Positions 35,732-44,801 of a stretch of 64,000 bases of DNA are shown here, in pieces. Within the stretch, counting starts at the first letter, position 1; each line of letters opens with the position of its first letter. The notes beneath the pieces were generated by a model that saw only the letters and a program-made list of their open reading frames with translations, was not told the origin of the DNA and ran no database searches. Source of the stretch: Porifericola rhodea (GTDB lineage: Bacteria > Bacteroidota > Bacteroidia > Cytophagales > Cyclobacteriaceae); the NCBI RefSeq assembly GCF_030506305.1, contig NZ_CP119421.1, forward strand, positions 3,364,501 to 3,428,500, given 5' to 3'. Made by a program: the position numbers and the translations under genes.

Positions 35732-36769
35732 TTAGTCAAAATTTACTTCTGGAGCATTTTCAGCACCGGGCTGGGCGGTGAAATATGCTTTTGTGTCAAA
35801 GCTTAACAGCTTGTAGGGAAACTTACGAGCCTTGGCATTGTAAGCTTGTACAGCTTCGTTGAAGCGTTTGCGCTCAACTGAAATTCGGTTTTCTGTACCT
35901 TCCAACTGAGCTTGCAGATCACGAAAGTTTTCTGTGGATTTTACCTCAGGATAATTTTCAGCCACTGCTATCAGGCGCGAGAGTGAGGTTCCCAAAGCAG
36001 CCTGATTTTGTTCGTACTGGCGAAGGGCAGCGCCACTCAGTTGTGTAGGGTCTACACTGCTCTCCATCACCTGGCTACGTGCCCGGGTAATTTCTGTAAG
36101 CAGTTCTCGTTCAAAATTTGCAGAAGCCTCTACAGTAGACACCAGGTTGGGAATGAGATCCAGACGGCGCTGATATACATTTTCTACCTGTGCCCATGCT
36201 TCTACTGTTTTTTCTTCAGCACTTACCATAGCGTTGTAGGTAGTAAAATAAGCGATGACAAGTACGAGGGCAATTGCTCCAAAAACCATCCAGCGTATAT
36301 ATTTTTTTTGTGATGTGCTTTTATTCGTATAGGAGGATAAGACCTGCTCCCTCTGGCTAAGATCTTTCTTCAGCTTGTAAGCAGGAGCGTATTGGCTATC
36401 AATTAGTAGCGCCTGGTCCAGGTGATATTCTGCCTGATTAAAATCCGTAGAGTTTTGCTGCTTGCCTCCTCGGTTCATGTAAGCCTCAGCGGCCAGGGTA
36501 TGCGCTTCAGCATCATTAGGGCGAAGCGCACAGGCCGCCTCCAACTCCTCTACGGCATCCTGCCAGTTGGCGTGGGCAAGATGATTTTTTCCTCTTTGCT
36601 TCTGGGCCTCTGCACGGCTCTGAGCCTGCTGCCAGTCATTTTCACTAAGACCGGAGTCCAGAGCAATCTGTTTGAGCTCCTGTTCAGTGTATTGGGTTTC
36701 CTGACGAGTATATTTTAACTCCATCAGTTTTTTTAGATAGCGATCCAGTGCGTCATCAGACGAAGCCAT
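35732..36769 (-). CDS. LemA-family protein with N-terminal TPR region
   Basis: A 345-residue protein. The first 160 residues are helical and contain TPR-like repeats (NWQDAVEELEAACALRPNDAEAHTLAAEAYMNRG; FNQAEYHLDQALLIDSQYAPAY). A membrane helix at about 166-186 leads into a LemA domain (VENVYQRRLDLIPNLVSTVE, RARSQVM, AVAENYPEVKSTENFRDLQAQLEGTENRI). Ordinary LemA proteins are about 190 residues; the cytosolic TPR extension is unusual. First gene of the LemA-TPM-TPM operon, two bases before the next gene. Confidence 0.87.
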   Translation of the reverse strand: MASSDDALDRYLKKLMELKYTRQETQYTEQELKQIALDSGLSENDWQQAQSRAEAQKQRGKNHLAHANWQDAVEELEAACALRPNDAEAHTLAAEAYMNRGGKQQNSTDFNQAEYHLDQALLIDSQYAPAYKLKKDLSQREQVLSSYTNKSTSQKKYIRWMVFGAIALVLVIAYFTTYNAMVSAEEKTVEAWAQVENVYQRRLDLIPNLVSTVEASANFERELLTEITRARSQVMESSVDPTQLSGAALRQYEQNQAALGTSLSRLIAVAENYPEVKSTENFRDLQAQLEGTENRISVERKRFNEAVQAYNAKARKFPYKLLSFDTKAYFTAQPGAENAPEVNFD

Positions 36770-36877
36770 AATTGCTGGTTTTTTTTAGCTAAAATACAAG
36801 AATTACTGAGAATGCTAGGCAGGTAAACAATTATATTGGGTTAATGCGTATGTAGTGCCAAAGCAATAGTTTAGAGG

Positions 36878-37327
36878 CTAATTCCAGTGTTGAAGTTCCA
36901 GTATGTTACCTTCCGGATCTGTGGCGTATACAAAAGTAAGCATACCTACACCTTCTACTGTATGTTTGCAGATACTTCCCAGTGCTTTACCACCATAAGC
37001 TATTAGTTTCTGAAGCATCTTCTCTACATCATCTACCAGAAAGGCCAAGTGTCCGTAGCCCTTGCGGTTAGGTGCTGCTTCTGCTTTATCCAACATGTGA
37101 GTGTATTGGTAAATTTCTAGTGTAGGCCCCGCCTCGCCGTAGCCAGGTAAACGTAAGTGAACACCTTCAAATGCAGCGTTTGCTACCCCTGTGCCTTGGC
37201 TTAGCCAGTCTCCCGAAAGTTTACGCTGAGGGAGCACTTCTTTACAGCCAAATACGATGGTATAAAAATCGGCCAGCTCTTTCCAGTTAGAGCTTACAAT
37301 ATTGGTATGTACGTATTTAATGTTCAT
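36878..37327 (-). CDS. VOC/glyoxalase-fold protein
   Basis: A 149-residue vicinal oxygen chelate protein: KYVHTNIVSSNWKELADFYTIVFGC at the start, LRLPGYGEAGPTLEIYQ in the middle, GYGHLAFLVDDVEKML and a final YATDPEGNILELQHW. His and Glu metal ligands are plausible. The substrate (methylglyoxal, antibiotic or other) cannot be told. A terminator between it and the upstream amidohydrolase gene suggests its own promoter or weak read-through. Confidence 0.85.
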   Translation of the reverse strand: MNIKYVHTNIVSSNWKELADFYTIVFGCKEVLPQRKLSGDWLSQGTGVANAAFEGVHLRLPGYGEAGPTLEIYQYTHMLDKAEAAPNRKGYGHLAFLVDDVEKMLQKLIAYGGKALGSICKHTVEGVGMLTFVYATDPEGNILELQHWN

Positions 37328-37329
37328 AA

Positions 37330-37363
37330 GCTAAAACACAAAAGCAGGTTTATACCTGCTTTT
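37330..37363 (-). terminator. Rho-independent terminator of the M20 amidohydrolase gene
   Basis: AAAAGCAGGT (37340-37349) and ACCTGCTTTT (37354-37363) form a 10-base stem with loop TTAT; read leftward the U-rich tail is UUUUGUGUUUUAG. It lies nine bases after the M20 stop and just before the VOC gene start. Confidence 0.8.
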
Positions 37364-37372
37364 GCTTCTTTT

Positions 37373-38809
37373 TTATTGTCTGTAATCTAATGGGGGTTGT
37401 CTGTCGCCAACTAATGACTGGTACTCAAAACCTTCTCCCCGGCGCTGCTCAAATTCTTTTTTAGCTTCATTAATGAGTTTAGGCTTCTGCATAAGTTCAA
37501 CACCGGTAACAGCCATAGCTTTTGCGGCCAGTAGCATGCCCTTCATGCCAATGCTCATTCCACCGGCGGCCACTGCCTGCCAGGAGTGGGCAGAGGTGCC
37601 AGGCACCCAGGTAGCTGTTCTCAGACCAACGGTAGGTACGGCCCAGCTTACATCCCCTACATCAGATGAGGCTTTACCTTCAGTCATCTCAAAAGGTAAA
37701 ATTTCACCAGCCATGCTTAGTGAAGCGGCATTTTTGCCAAGAGTTTTACTTATTTCTTCTGCAAAAGCTGTTTCTTCATTATCGTAGCTGATCCCCCCAA
37801 GTTCTTTCAGGTTTTCATACATTAGTCGGGCAAGGGTTTCATTGGGAAGGATATTATATACTCCTCCTGTCACTTCTACTTCAACCCGGGTGTCTGTTCC
37901 CCGAGCGGCACCTTCGGCAGCCCTAACGAGCCTTTGCCACATATCTTTTACTTCAGCCACATCTTTATGGCGCACATAATAATAAACTTCGGCAAAGTTA
38001 GGAACTACATTGGGGGCTTCTCCTCCTTTAGTTATGACATAGTGGATGCGTGAGCCTTCCTGTGTATGCTCTCTCATCATGTTCACCATAAAGTTCATGG
38101 CTTCTACACCATCCAGGGCGGAGCGACCTCTTTCGGGAGCAAAAGCAGCGTGTGAAGCTTCACCATAAAAGCGAAATTTGCCCGATTTGTTAGCCAGGGT
38201 AGTGCCGGGGCTGGCGTCATTAAAGCTTGAAGGGTGCCACTGTAATACGACATCTACATCATCAAACAGGCCTGCTCGCACCATGTAAACCTTGCCTGAA
38301 CCACCTTCTTCGGCTGGCGTACCATAAAAACGTACTGTACCTGCTTTTCCGCTTTTGGCCAGCCAATCTTTAATAGCAATGGCGGAAGCCGCAGAAGCTA
38401 CGCCAAACATATGATGCCCGCAGGCATGTCCGGCACCTCCATCTTCCAGGATTTGACGTTCGGGCACTGCTGCCTGAGAGAGGCCAGGAAGCGCATCGTA
38501 CTCTCCTAAAATACCGATTACCGGTTCTCCGCTGCCGTAGCTGGCTACAAAAGCAGTAGGTATATCTGCTACTGCTGACTCAATACTAAAGCCGGCAGCT
38601 TGTAGCTCGTTTTGTAATGCCTGGGCGCTTTTAGTCTCCTGGTAACCTAACTCGGCATAGTTCCAGATGTCTAAAGCAAGTTGTTGGTAAGTCTCCTGCT
38701 TAGATTCTATAGAGGAGATAAGTTGTTTCTTGTAAGCCTGAGCCTGTAAGAGGGCTGGCGTATACACTAGAAAAATGAGCAAACTGACTGGGAAAAGTTT
38801 ATGTAGCAT
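37373..38809 (-). CDS. Exported M20 amidohydrolase (AbgB/HipO-like)
   Basis: A 478-residue exported metalloamidase. The signal peptide ends in LLQAQ. Metal-site signatures are GGAGHACGHHMFG, VRFYGTPAEEGGSGKV and VVLQWHPS; DVGDVSWAVP is near the end. It resembles p-aminobenzoyl-glutamate hydrolase subunit B and indole-acetyl-amino-acid hydrolases, cleaving amide-linked amino acids. The start at 38809 begins the signal peptide; the frame is open further upstream into the glycosyltransferase gene. It is followed by a terminator and preceded, 34 bases away, by the glycosyltransferase gene. Confidence 0.87.
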   Translation of the reverse strand: MLHKLFPVSLLIFLVYTPALLQAQAYKKQLISSIESKQETYQQLALDIWNYAELGYQETKSAQALQNELQAAGFSIESAVADIPTAFVASYGSGEPVIGILGEYDALPGLSQAAVPERQILEDGGAGHACGHHMFGVASAASAIAIKDWLAKSGKAGTVRFYGTPAEEGGSGKVYMVRAGLFDDVDVVLQWHPSSFNDASPGTTLANKSGKFRFYGEASHAAFAPERGRSALDGVEAMNFMVNMMREHTQEGSRIHYVITKGGEAPNVVPNFAEVYYYVRHKDVAEVKDMWQRLVRAAEGAARGTDTRVEVEVTGGVYNILPNETLARLMYENLKELGGISYDNEETAFAEEISKTLGKNAASLSMAGEILPFEMTEGKASSDVGDVSWAVPTVGLRTATWVPGTSAHSWQAVAAGGMSIGMKGMLLAAKAMAVTGVELMQKPKLINEAKKEFEQRRGEGFEYQSLVGDRQPPLDYRQ

Positions 38810-38843
38810 AAGGCATTTTTTAGGGCAATTTAAAAAATCGTAC

Positions 38844-39581
38844 CTAATATGCCTGTTGTGGAGAAGATGTTTCCCGGCTACGTTCAGTGGTTGAGTGTTT
38901 GAGTAGCTTATTGTAAGTCTGCTGAATACGCTTGGGAGCAAAGCCCATTCTGTACATATTAAATGCGATCAGGTTAGCAAAGTTTACCCGGAAGTAACTG
39001 TTTTTTCGGTATTTGCGGTCAGAGATCAACACCTTCTTCTGCATATCTTTAAAAACAGCAATCTTACGAGCCCTACGTATCAGATCAAAGTCTTCCATAA
39101 TGACAAACTCTTCGCGATACCCTCCCAGCTCATCAAAAAAATCTTTGTAGACATACAAAGTTTGATCTCCACCATGGCAGACAGGGCTCTCAAACTGGGT
39201 GAAATAAGCATTTATTTTAAGCAAGGGGTTTTTGGAGTCAAACTTAGAGCGATATCCACCTAACAAACAACCGTCGGCTAATGCCTCTTGTATATCTGAA
39301 AGGTAGGTAGCTGGAGGCATAGTATCGGCATGTACAAAGTAGAGTACATCTCCCTGTGCTTTGCTGGCAGCATAGTTCATCTGGGTGGCACGCCCTCTTT
39401 TGGGAGAAAGAAAAGCTTTAGCTCCGGCATCCTGGGCAGCGGTAAGTGTAGCATCCCGGCTATGGCCATCACAAACTATAATCTCTTCAAGTTTGGTGGT
39501 AGCGTGCTTGAAGAGGTGTTTTACTAGCTTGGCGATGTTTTCCTCTTCATTGAATGTCGGTATAATGACACTGACGTTCAT
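38844..39581 (-). CDS. Family 2 glycosyltransferase, arsenosugar-biosynthesis type (TIGR04283)
   Basis: A 245-residue cytoplasmic GT-A glycosyltransferase: SVIIPTFNEEENIAKLV at the start, IIVCDGHSRD, SPKRGRATQMN and the short DxD-equivalent FVHADT; then CHGGDQTLYV and MEDFDLIRRARK. The pattern GRATQMNYAA plus HADT and GGDQ matches the TIGR04283 family placed in arsenosugar synthesis. Neither ArsM nor the radical SAM enzyme ArsS is in the window, so the role is inferred. It stands upstream of the M20 gene and divergent from a DUF547 gene. Confidence 0.78.
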   Translation of the reverse strand: MNVSVIIPTFNEEENIAKLVKHLFKHATTKLEEIIVCDGHSRDATLTAAQDAGAKAFLSPKRGRATQMNYAASKAQGDVLYFVHADTMPPATYLSDIQEALADGCLLGGYRSKFDSKNPLLKINAYFTQFESPVCHGGDQTLYVYKDFFDELGGYREEFVIMEDFDLIRRARKIAVFKDMQKKVLISDRKYRKNSYFRVNFANLIAFNMYRMGFAPKRIQQTYNKLLKHSTTERSRETSSPQQAY

Positions 39582-39703
39582 TTTTGGTTAATTTTTATAT
39601 CCTTCAGCACGAACTGCGTTAATTTTATAAGCAGTATACAATCCGCTTATATTAAAGTTACGTAATCAATGTGAATTACGGATTTTTTTCAGATGAATAA
39701 TTC

Positions 39704-40516
39704 ATGAAATATATACCAATGATATTAGTTACCATACTAAGCTTACTTTTAAGTTGTACTCCAGCAGATCAGCACAATAATTATGCTGTACAAACTGCTT
39801 CTATGAATCAGAATAAAGATTATCAATATATTAACTTATCGCAGCGGCTGGTAGAAACAGCTCGTGATAATGAGGATCCTTCTCAGGTTATTGAGGCATT
39901 AGCCAATGTCTCAGCCGAAGACTTAGCAGCTGAACTCAGCAACGATGGATTAAAAAAAGCATTTTTTATTAATGTGTATAATGGTTTTGTACAGCACATA
40001 CTGAGCGATAATCCAGAAAAATTTGATGACCGAGATAAGTTCTTTACTACGGAGCAAATTACTATTGCTGGTGAAAGCCTCAGTCTGGATGATATAGAGC
40101 ATGGCATAATTCGTGGCTCTAAAGTAAAATGGTCTTTAGGTTTAATTAAAGATCCTTTTGCCAGCAGTTTTGAGAAAACATTTAGAGTAGACGAAACCGA
40201 TGGACGTATACACTTTGCCCTGAATTGTGGAGCAAGCAGTTGCCCATACATAGCCATTTACAAAGCTGAAAATATGGATCAGCAGTTAGATAAGATTGCC
40301 CGACAGTTTTTAAATCGTAGCAGTACCTATAAGGAAGGTGAGGCTAAAGTTTATGTAACCGCGCTTTTCAGCTGGTTTCGTGGCGATTTTGGAGGATTGG
40401 ATGGGGTAAAAGATTTTCTGCGTCGTTATGAGGTTATTCCAGAAGACGCGGACCCAGAGCTGGAGTTTAAAGATTACGACTGGACACTTGACTTAGGGAA
40501 TTATACAAGTTTGTAA
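39704..40516 (+). CDS. DUF547 lipoprotein
   Basis: A 270-residue predicted lipoprotein with the lipobox LLLSC. The DUF547 core is recognisable: AFFINVYNGFVQHIL, DIEHGIIRGSKVKW and HFALNCGASSCPYIAIY (a conserved Cys pair and His that resemble a catalytic site), then TALFSWFRGDFG. DUF547 proteins occur widely in Bacteroidota and plants, without a settled biochemical role. It is divergent from the TIGR04283 glycosyltransferase, a neighbourhood I recall for such genes, though this cannot be verified here. Confidence 0.85.
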   Translation: MKYIPMILVTILSLLLSCTPADQHNNYAVQTASMNQNKDYQYINLSQRLVETARDNEDPSQVIEALANVSAEDLAAELSNDGLKKAFFINVYNGFVQHILSDNPEKFDDRDKFFTTEQITIAGESLSLDDIEHGIIRGSKVKWSLGLIKDPFASSFEKTFRVDETDGRIHFALNCGASSCPYIAIYKAENMDQQLDKIARQFLNRSSTYKEGEAKVYVTALFSWFRGDFGGLDGVKDFLRRYEVIPEDADPELEFKDYDWTLDLGNYTSL

Positions 40517-40615
40517 GTGGGTAATTGTCAATATTATTTCAGTTTATGAGGTTAAGGCAACAATCATATACTACAAGATTGTTGAGCATCAAACCAAGGT
40601 CTTGTTAGGAAAGCG

Positions 40616-40659
40616 TAAATCCCTCGGCCCCCTTTACCAAAAGGGGGCCGAGGGATTTA
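40616..40659. repeat. 20-base perfect inverted repeat with C5T3 core
   Basis: Arms at 40616-40635 and 40640-40659 are perfectly complementary over 20 bases, separated by the loop ACCA. The inner eight bases (CCCCCTTT/AAAGGGGG) equal the core of the elements at 1073-1092 and 1202-1219; the outer part adds TAAATCCCTCGG. No T tract follows, so it is not a standard terminator. Confidence 0.7.
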
Positions 40660-40732
40660 TGGGAGTTTTATAAGCTATCCTAAAACTTTGTGGTACTGAT
40701 AAAAGATCTGCACATAAACATTTTGCCTATAC

Positions 40733-41332
40733 TTACTCCTTGCTGGGTGGAGTAATCATGATATGGGCGCGGTGAGTGCCAGGATCCATAATCCAGGGAC
40801 CACCCGGAACTATAGGACTCAATGGCAAACCTGTTGACTCCGCTGTAGCAAATGGTATATACACTACATAGCGGTAGTTAGCGTTTTCTACTGTGCCGCT
40901 TTCAGCATTAAATTTACCATCTTTACCTGAAAGAATATGTAGAGTACTAGGGGCTTCAGGCATTTGTAGAGAGCCGTTTTTAGCCTCTTTTTCACGTATT
41001 TCAAAAATCTCCTGAGAAGACTTTCCTTCGGCTTTAAGTGTACGCCCTCTTGCCATAAAAGCTTCCAAATCTTTATGATAACAGGCTGCATTAAAGCCAG
41101 GCTGGTTAGGGTCATCGGCCAGACAAACCATATTGTTGGTACCTTCGCGGAGCATCACTACATCACCTTTCTCATCATAACCAAGTACTGTAGCACCTGC
41201 CCTCTGGTCTTCGGGAGCGGCCATCACAGCAGCTTGGATTTGCTCTTCTTTATTTGGAACATTCTGCGCATTACTTGAGCAGGCGCTCAAAATTGTAAAA
41301 GTTAGGCCCAGGGCCATCAGGCTTAGTCGCAT
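40733..41332 (-). CDS. Lipoprotein of unknown function
   Basis: A 199-residue predicted lipoprotein (lipobox LSAC). The mature part has VVMLREGTNNMVCLADDP, a histidine/tyrosine stretch (ACYHKDLEAFMARG), and a strand-rich end (YRYVVYIPFATAE, PGTHRAHIMITPP). It has two further cysteines that could form a disulfide. Homologous proteins are known to me only as hypothetical. The start MRLSLM at 41332 is chosen over one six codons upstream. Monocistronic. Confidence 0.65.
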   Translation of the reverse strand: MRLSLMALGLTFTILSACSSNAQNVPNKEEQIQAAVMAAPEDQRAGATVLGYDEKGDVVMLREGTNNMVCLADDPNQPGFNAACYHKDLEAFMARGRTLKAEGKSSQEIFEIREKEAKNGSLQMPEAPSTLHILSGKDGKFNAESGTVENANYRYVVYIPFATAESTGLPLSPIVPGGPWIMDPGTHRAHIMITPPSKE

Positions 41333-41469
41333 AATAAATAATTTTAGCATCTGAAGATGCCCCTAATTTAGCAATTGCCCTTAAGATCACTATTTAATCC
41401 GCCTATGTTTTTCTGAAGCCTCCGCTTGTAGAGAGTAATTGTAAGTGTTTATATTCATAAAAAAATACT

Positions 41470-42890
41470 ATGCAACTACCTAAACGTATCCTGGCCTCTA
41501 TTTGTCTGCTCTTTACTGTTATGTCCACTTTGGCTTGGGCACAGACCTTTCCAGCACTACAGGTCTCTGATGATGGAAGGTATCTGCTCTATGAGAATGG
41601 AAGGCCTTTTTTTACCTCGGAGATACAGCCTGGGAGCTATTTCATCGGCTAGACCGTGAAGAAGCAGAGCGTTATCTTACAAACCGTGCAGAGAAAGGCT
41701 TTACAGTCATTCAGGCGGTGGTACTGGCACAATTAGGTGGGCTCAACGTTCCTAATCCTTATGGAGCTACCCCTCTTAAAAATAATGATCCCCGTCAACC
41801 AGTTGAAGCGTATTTTGATCACGTAGATTATATTGTGAACAAAGCTGCGGAACTCGGACTTTATATAGGCATGCTTCCCTGCTGGGGCGATAAATGGAAG
41901 AAAAACGAAGGCAATGAGTCAGGCATCTTTACTGTAGAAAATGGACAGGCCTATGGTGAGTTTTTAGGTAAGCGCTATCGCGATAAACCAATCATATGGA
42001 TACTGGGAGGCGATCAGAACATTAAAACAAAAGAAGAAGCTGCCATTATAGAAGCTATGGCTCTGGGGCTTCGCATGGGAGATGAAGGTAAGCACCTAAT
42101 CACCTATCACCCTCGTGGGCCGGGACTTTCTTCAGACTTTTTTCATCAGGCCGACTGGCTGGACTTTAATATGTTTCAATCTTCGCACGGTGCCCGTAAT
42201 CATGATAATGGCTTGTTTACCTGGCATGATTATCGTTTAGAACCCTCCAAGCCTACACTGGATGGTGAGCCTCGTTACGAGAACATACTGGTAGGCTTCT
42301 ACAATCAGAAATATGCGGAAAACCTTCGTTTTGATGACTATGACTGTCGGCAGGCAGCTTACTGGTCGCTTATGGAAGGAGCTTGTGGACATACCTACGG
42401 ACATAATAGCATCTGGCAGATGTGGACGCCTGAGCGGCAGCCGGTGATAGGCGCTACAGTACCCTGGTACGAGGCTATAAACCATGCCGGAAGTTTTCAG
42501 ATGAAATATGTGCGGCAGCTGTTTGAGTCCAGGCCCTTTCATCTTTTAAAACCAGATAGCACTTTCCTATTGGATGCTATTACTCAGGGGAGTGCAAAAA
42601 CCAAAGCAATGCGTGCCTCCGATGGCTCTTTTGCTTTTGTATATTCTGCGGAAGGCAGGCCCTTTAGTGTAGACCTTTCGCGAATAAGCTCTAGCAAAGT
42701 AAGCGCTTACTGGTACGACCCCCGATACGGCATTACAGACTTTATTCACACCGGAGACAATACTGGCATACAAACTTTTAACCCTCCCAGCTCCGGACGG
42801 GGTCAGGATTGGATATTAATACTGGATGATGCCGGAAAAAAGTATCCCACACCTTTTCAGCTCAATCTAAACCAGATATCAACTCCCTGA
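41470..42890 (+). pseudogene. GH140-like apiosidase/DUF4038 glycosidase gene, frameshifted
   Basis: A gene for an exported glycoside hydrolase of the DUF4038/GH140 kind, about 473 residues if intact. The signal peptide (ending LAWAQ) and the first strand (LLYENGRPFF) are in one frame, which stops at 41652. The continuing sequence FFYLGDTAWELFHRLD and VVLAQLGGLNVPNPYG is in the next frame. The change falls in a run of seven T at 41607-41613; eight T would restore one frame. The rest is intact to 42890, including KPIIWILGGDQN, FNMFQSSHG, DGEPRYEN and the C-terminal collagen-binding-like domain. A sulfatase gene follows four bases later. The lesion could be a real mutation, slippage, or a sequencing error. 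Confidence 0.82.
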
Positions 42891-42894
42891 AACT

Positions 42895-44793
42895 ATGCTA
42901 CGATTTTATATTGCTATCCTTCTTATCTTAAACTTTGGCTTTAGTAACGCGCAAACCGCTAGACCTAACATACTCTGGATTAGTGCAGAAGACATAGGGC
43001 TGGGTTGGGGGTGTTACGGTGATACCTACGCCAGCACACCACACATAGATCAACTGGCTAAAGATGGTTATGTGTTTACTCAAGCATATTCTAACGCCCC
43101 CATTTGTGCACCAGCACGTTCTACCTTAATTACAGGTATGTATGCCACCTCTTTAGGCACTCAGCACTTACGTTCAGAGATTCCCGTTCCTGCCGATTTT
43201 CGTATACTCTCTGAGCTTATGCGCGAGGGTGGCTACTTTACTACCAATAATTCCAAGACGGATTATAATTTTAGTGCCCAGGGTAGGTGGGACGAAAACG
43301 GTAATGATGCTCATTGGCGTAATGCACCGGATGACCGCCCCTTCTTTAGTGTATTCAACTTTGGAATTACGCACGAAGGGCATGCCAATACCGAAGTGGC
43401 GGAAGATACCAAGTCTCTAACTGTTAAACATGATCCGGCACAGGCTAATCTTCCTCCTTATTTTCCTCAGACTGAAGCTTTCAAAAGTATATGGGCTCAT
43501 CAGTATGATTTGATCTCGGTGTTTGATCAGGAAGTAGGTAAACTGATAAAGCAGCTGGATGAAGATAGCAAACTGGAAAATACCATCATCTTCGTCTTTT
43601 CCGACCATGGTTATGGGCTACCACGCTACAAACGTTGGTTGTACAACTCAGGCTTACAGGTGCCTTTTGTATTGCATGTACCGGAGAAGTATCAGGATTG
43701 GACACGCGACCTGCAAATGTCTGCCAAAGCAGCTAATAAAGTAAAACAGATGGTTGGCTTTGTAGACTTTGCGCCAACTGTGCTTCAATTGGCAGGGCTA
43801 GAAGTACCAGATAGGATGGAGGGGAAAAGCTTTCTGGGAGAAAAATCACAGCCTAATCAATTGGTATATGGCTACCGTAGCCGTGCTGATGATTGTTATG
43901 ATATGGCTCGCTCAGTTTATGATGGCCGTTACCTCTACATTCGCCATTTTATGCCTCATAAAGCATACATACAGAATGCTATCATTTTTGATACTTCTAA
44001 ACGTAGTTATCAGGAGCTGCATCGCCTCAAAGATAAAGGAGAACTACCTCAGGAAGCTGCTGATATGTTTGCCCCTAAAGCAGTAGAAGAACTGTATGAT
44101 TTGCAGACTGACCCTTATGAATTAAAAAACCTTATAGGAGAGGAGGTGCATCACAAACGAGCTAGACAACTTAAGGAAAAGCTTTATAACTGGATGCTGG
44201 CTCACCACGATACCGGACTGCTAAACGAAGGAGAAATGATGATGCGTGCCAAAGCACAGAACTCCAGTGTATATGAAATGGCCAGAAACAGTAAAGTGTT
44301 TGATGTAAATAAGATTTTATCTGTGGCAGATAGAGTGGGCTATGTGCAAGAGGCTGAAGAGCTTAAGTCGTATCTGCTCTCTGCGGATAGTGGCGTAAAG
44401 TACTGGGCTCTTATAGCTCTGGGTGCCTATAATGGTGATCTTCAGGCAATGAAAACTACTTTACAAAAGCTGCTGACAGATACCTCTTATGTAGTGAGAA
44501 TACAGGCGGCAGAATTGCTGGCCGGTCGGCTAGGTGAGCTAGCCGCATTGCAAACCCTTGCAGAGATGCTTTTGCTAGATGAGGAAGCCGTGGTTTTGCA
44601 GGCGGCTATAAGTGTACGTGAACTTGGCGAAACGGCTTCGCCTTTGGTAGATACTATTGTACAGGAGGTAATGCCCAAGTACTCGGGGGAGGTGTGGGGG
44701 AGGTACAAAAACTGGTTTTATCCAATGTTCATCGGCATGGCATTAGATCAGACGTTAAGAAACTGCGGACACACAGTAGAGATCAGAAATTAA
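42895..44793 (+). CDS. Exported sulfatase with C-terminal HEAT-like repeats
   Basis: A 632-residue sulfatase of the formylglycine type. A signal peptide ends in SNAQ. Asp33 and neighbouring acidic residues should bind calcium; the sulfatase signature C-A-P-A-R starts at Cys71, which must be converted to formylglycine. SDHGYGLPRYKRW and YDLQTDPYELKNL are typical. Residues from about 490 to the end are helical repeats (VRIQAAELLAGRLGELAALQTLAEML) resembling HEAT repeats, an architecture seen in environmental sulfatases. It sits four bases after the GH140-like gene, so both were one polysaccharide-directed operon. The polysaccharide is unknown. Confidence 0.9.
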   Translation: MLRFYIAILLILNFGFSNAQTARPNILWISAEDIGLGWGCYGDTYASTPHIDQLAKDGYVFTQAYSNAPICAPARSTLITGMYATSLGTQHLRSEIPVPADFRILSELMREGGYFTTNNSKTDYNFSAQGRWDENGNDAHWRNAPDDRPFFSVFNFGITHEGHANTEVAEDTKSLTVKHDPAQANLPPYFPQTEAFKSIWAHQYDLISVFDQEVGKLIKQLDEDSKLENTIIFVFSDHGYGLPRYKRWLYNSGLQVPFVLHVPEKYQDWTRDLQMSAKAANKVKQMVGFVDFAPTVLQLAGLEVPDRMEGKSFLGEKSQPNQLVYGYRSRADDCYDMARSVYDGRYLYIRHFMPHKAYIQNAIIFDTSKRSYQELHRLKDKGELPQEAADMFAPKAVEELYDLQTDPYELKNLIGEEVHHKRARQLKEKLYNWMLAHHDTGLLNEGEMMMRAKAQNSSVYEMARNSKVFDVNKILSVADRVGYVQEAEELKSYLLSADSGVKYWALIALGAYNGDLQAMKTTLQKLLTDTSYVVRIQAAELLAGRLGELAALQTLAEMLLLDEEAVVLQAAISVRELGETASPLVDTIVQEVMPKYSGEVWGRYKNWFYPMFIGMALDQTLRNCGHTVEIRN

Positions 44794-44801
44794 TCCTATA
44801 C

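Noticed and set aside
39661-39690. CGTAAT/ATTACG hairpin followed by seven T upstream of the DUF547 gene
   Set aside because: The stem is only six bases, AT-rich, and has no gene ending before it on the + strand; too weak to call a terminator or attenuator.
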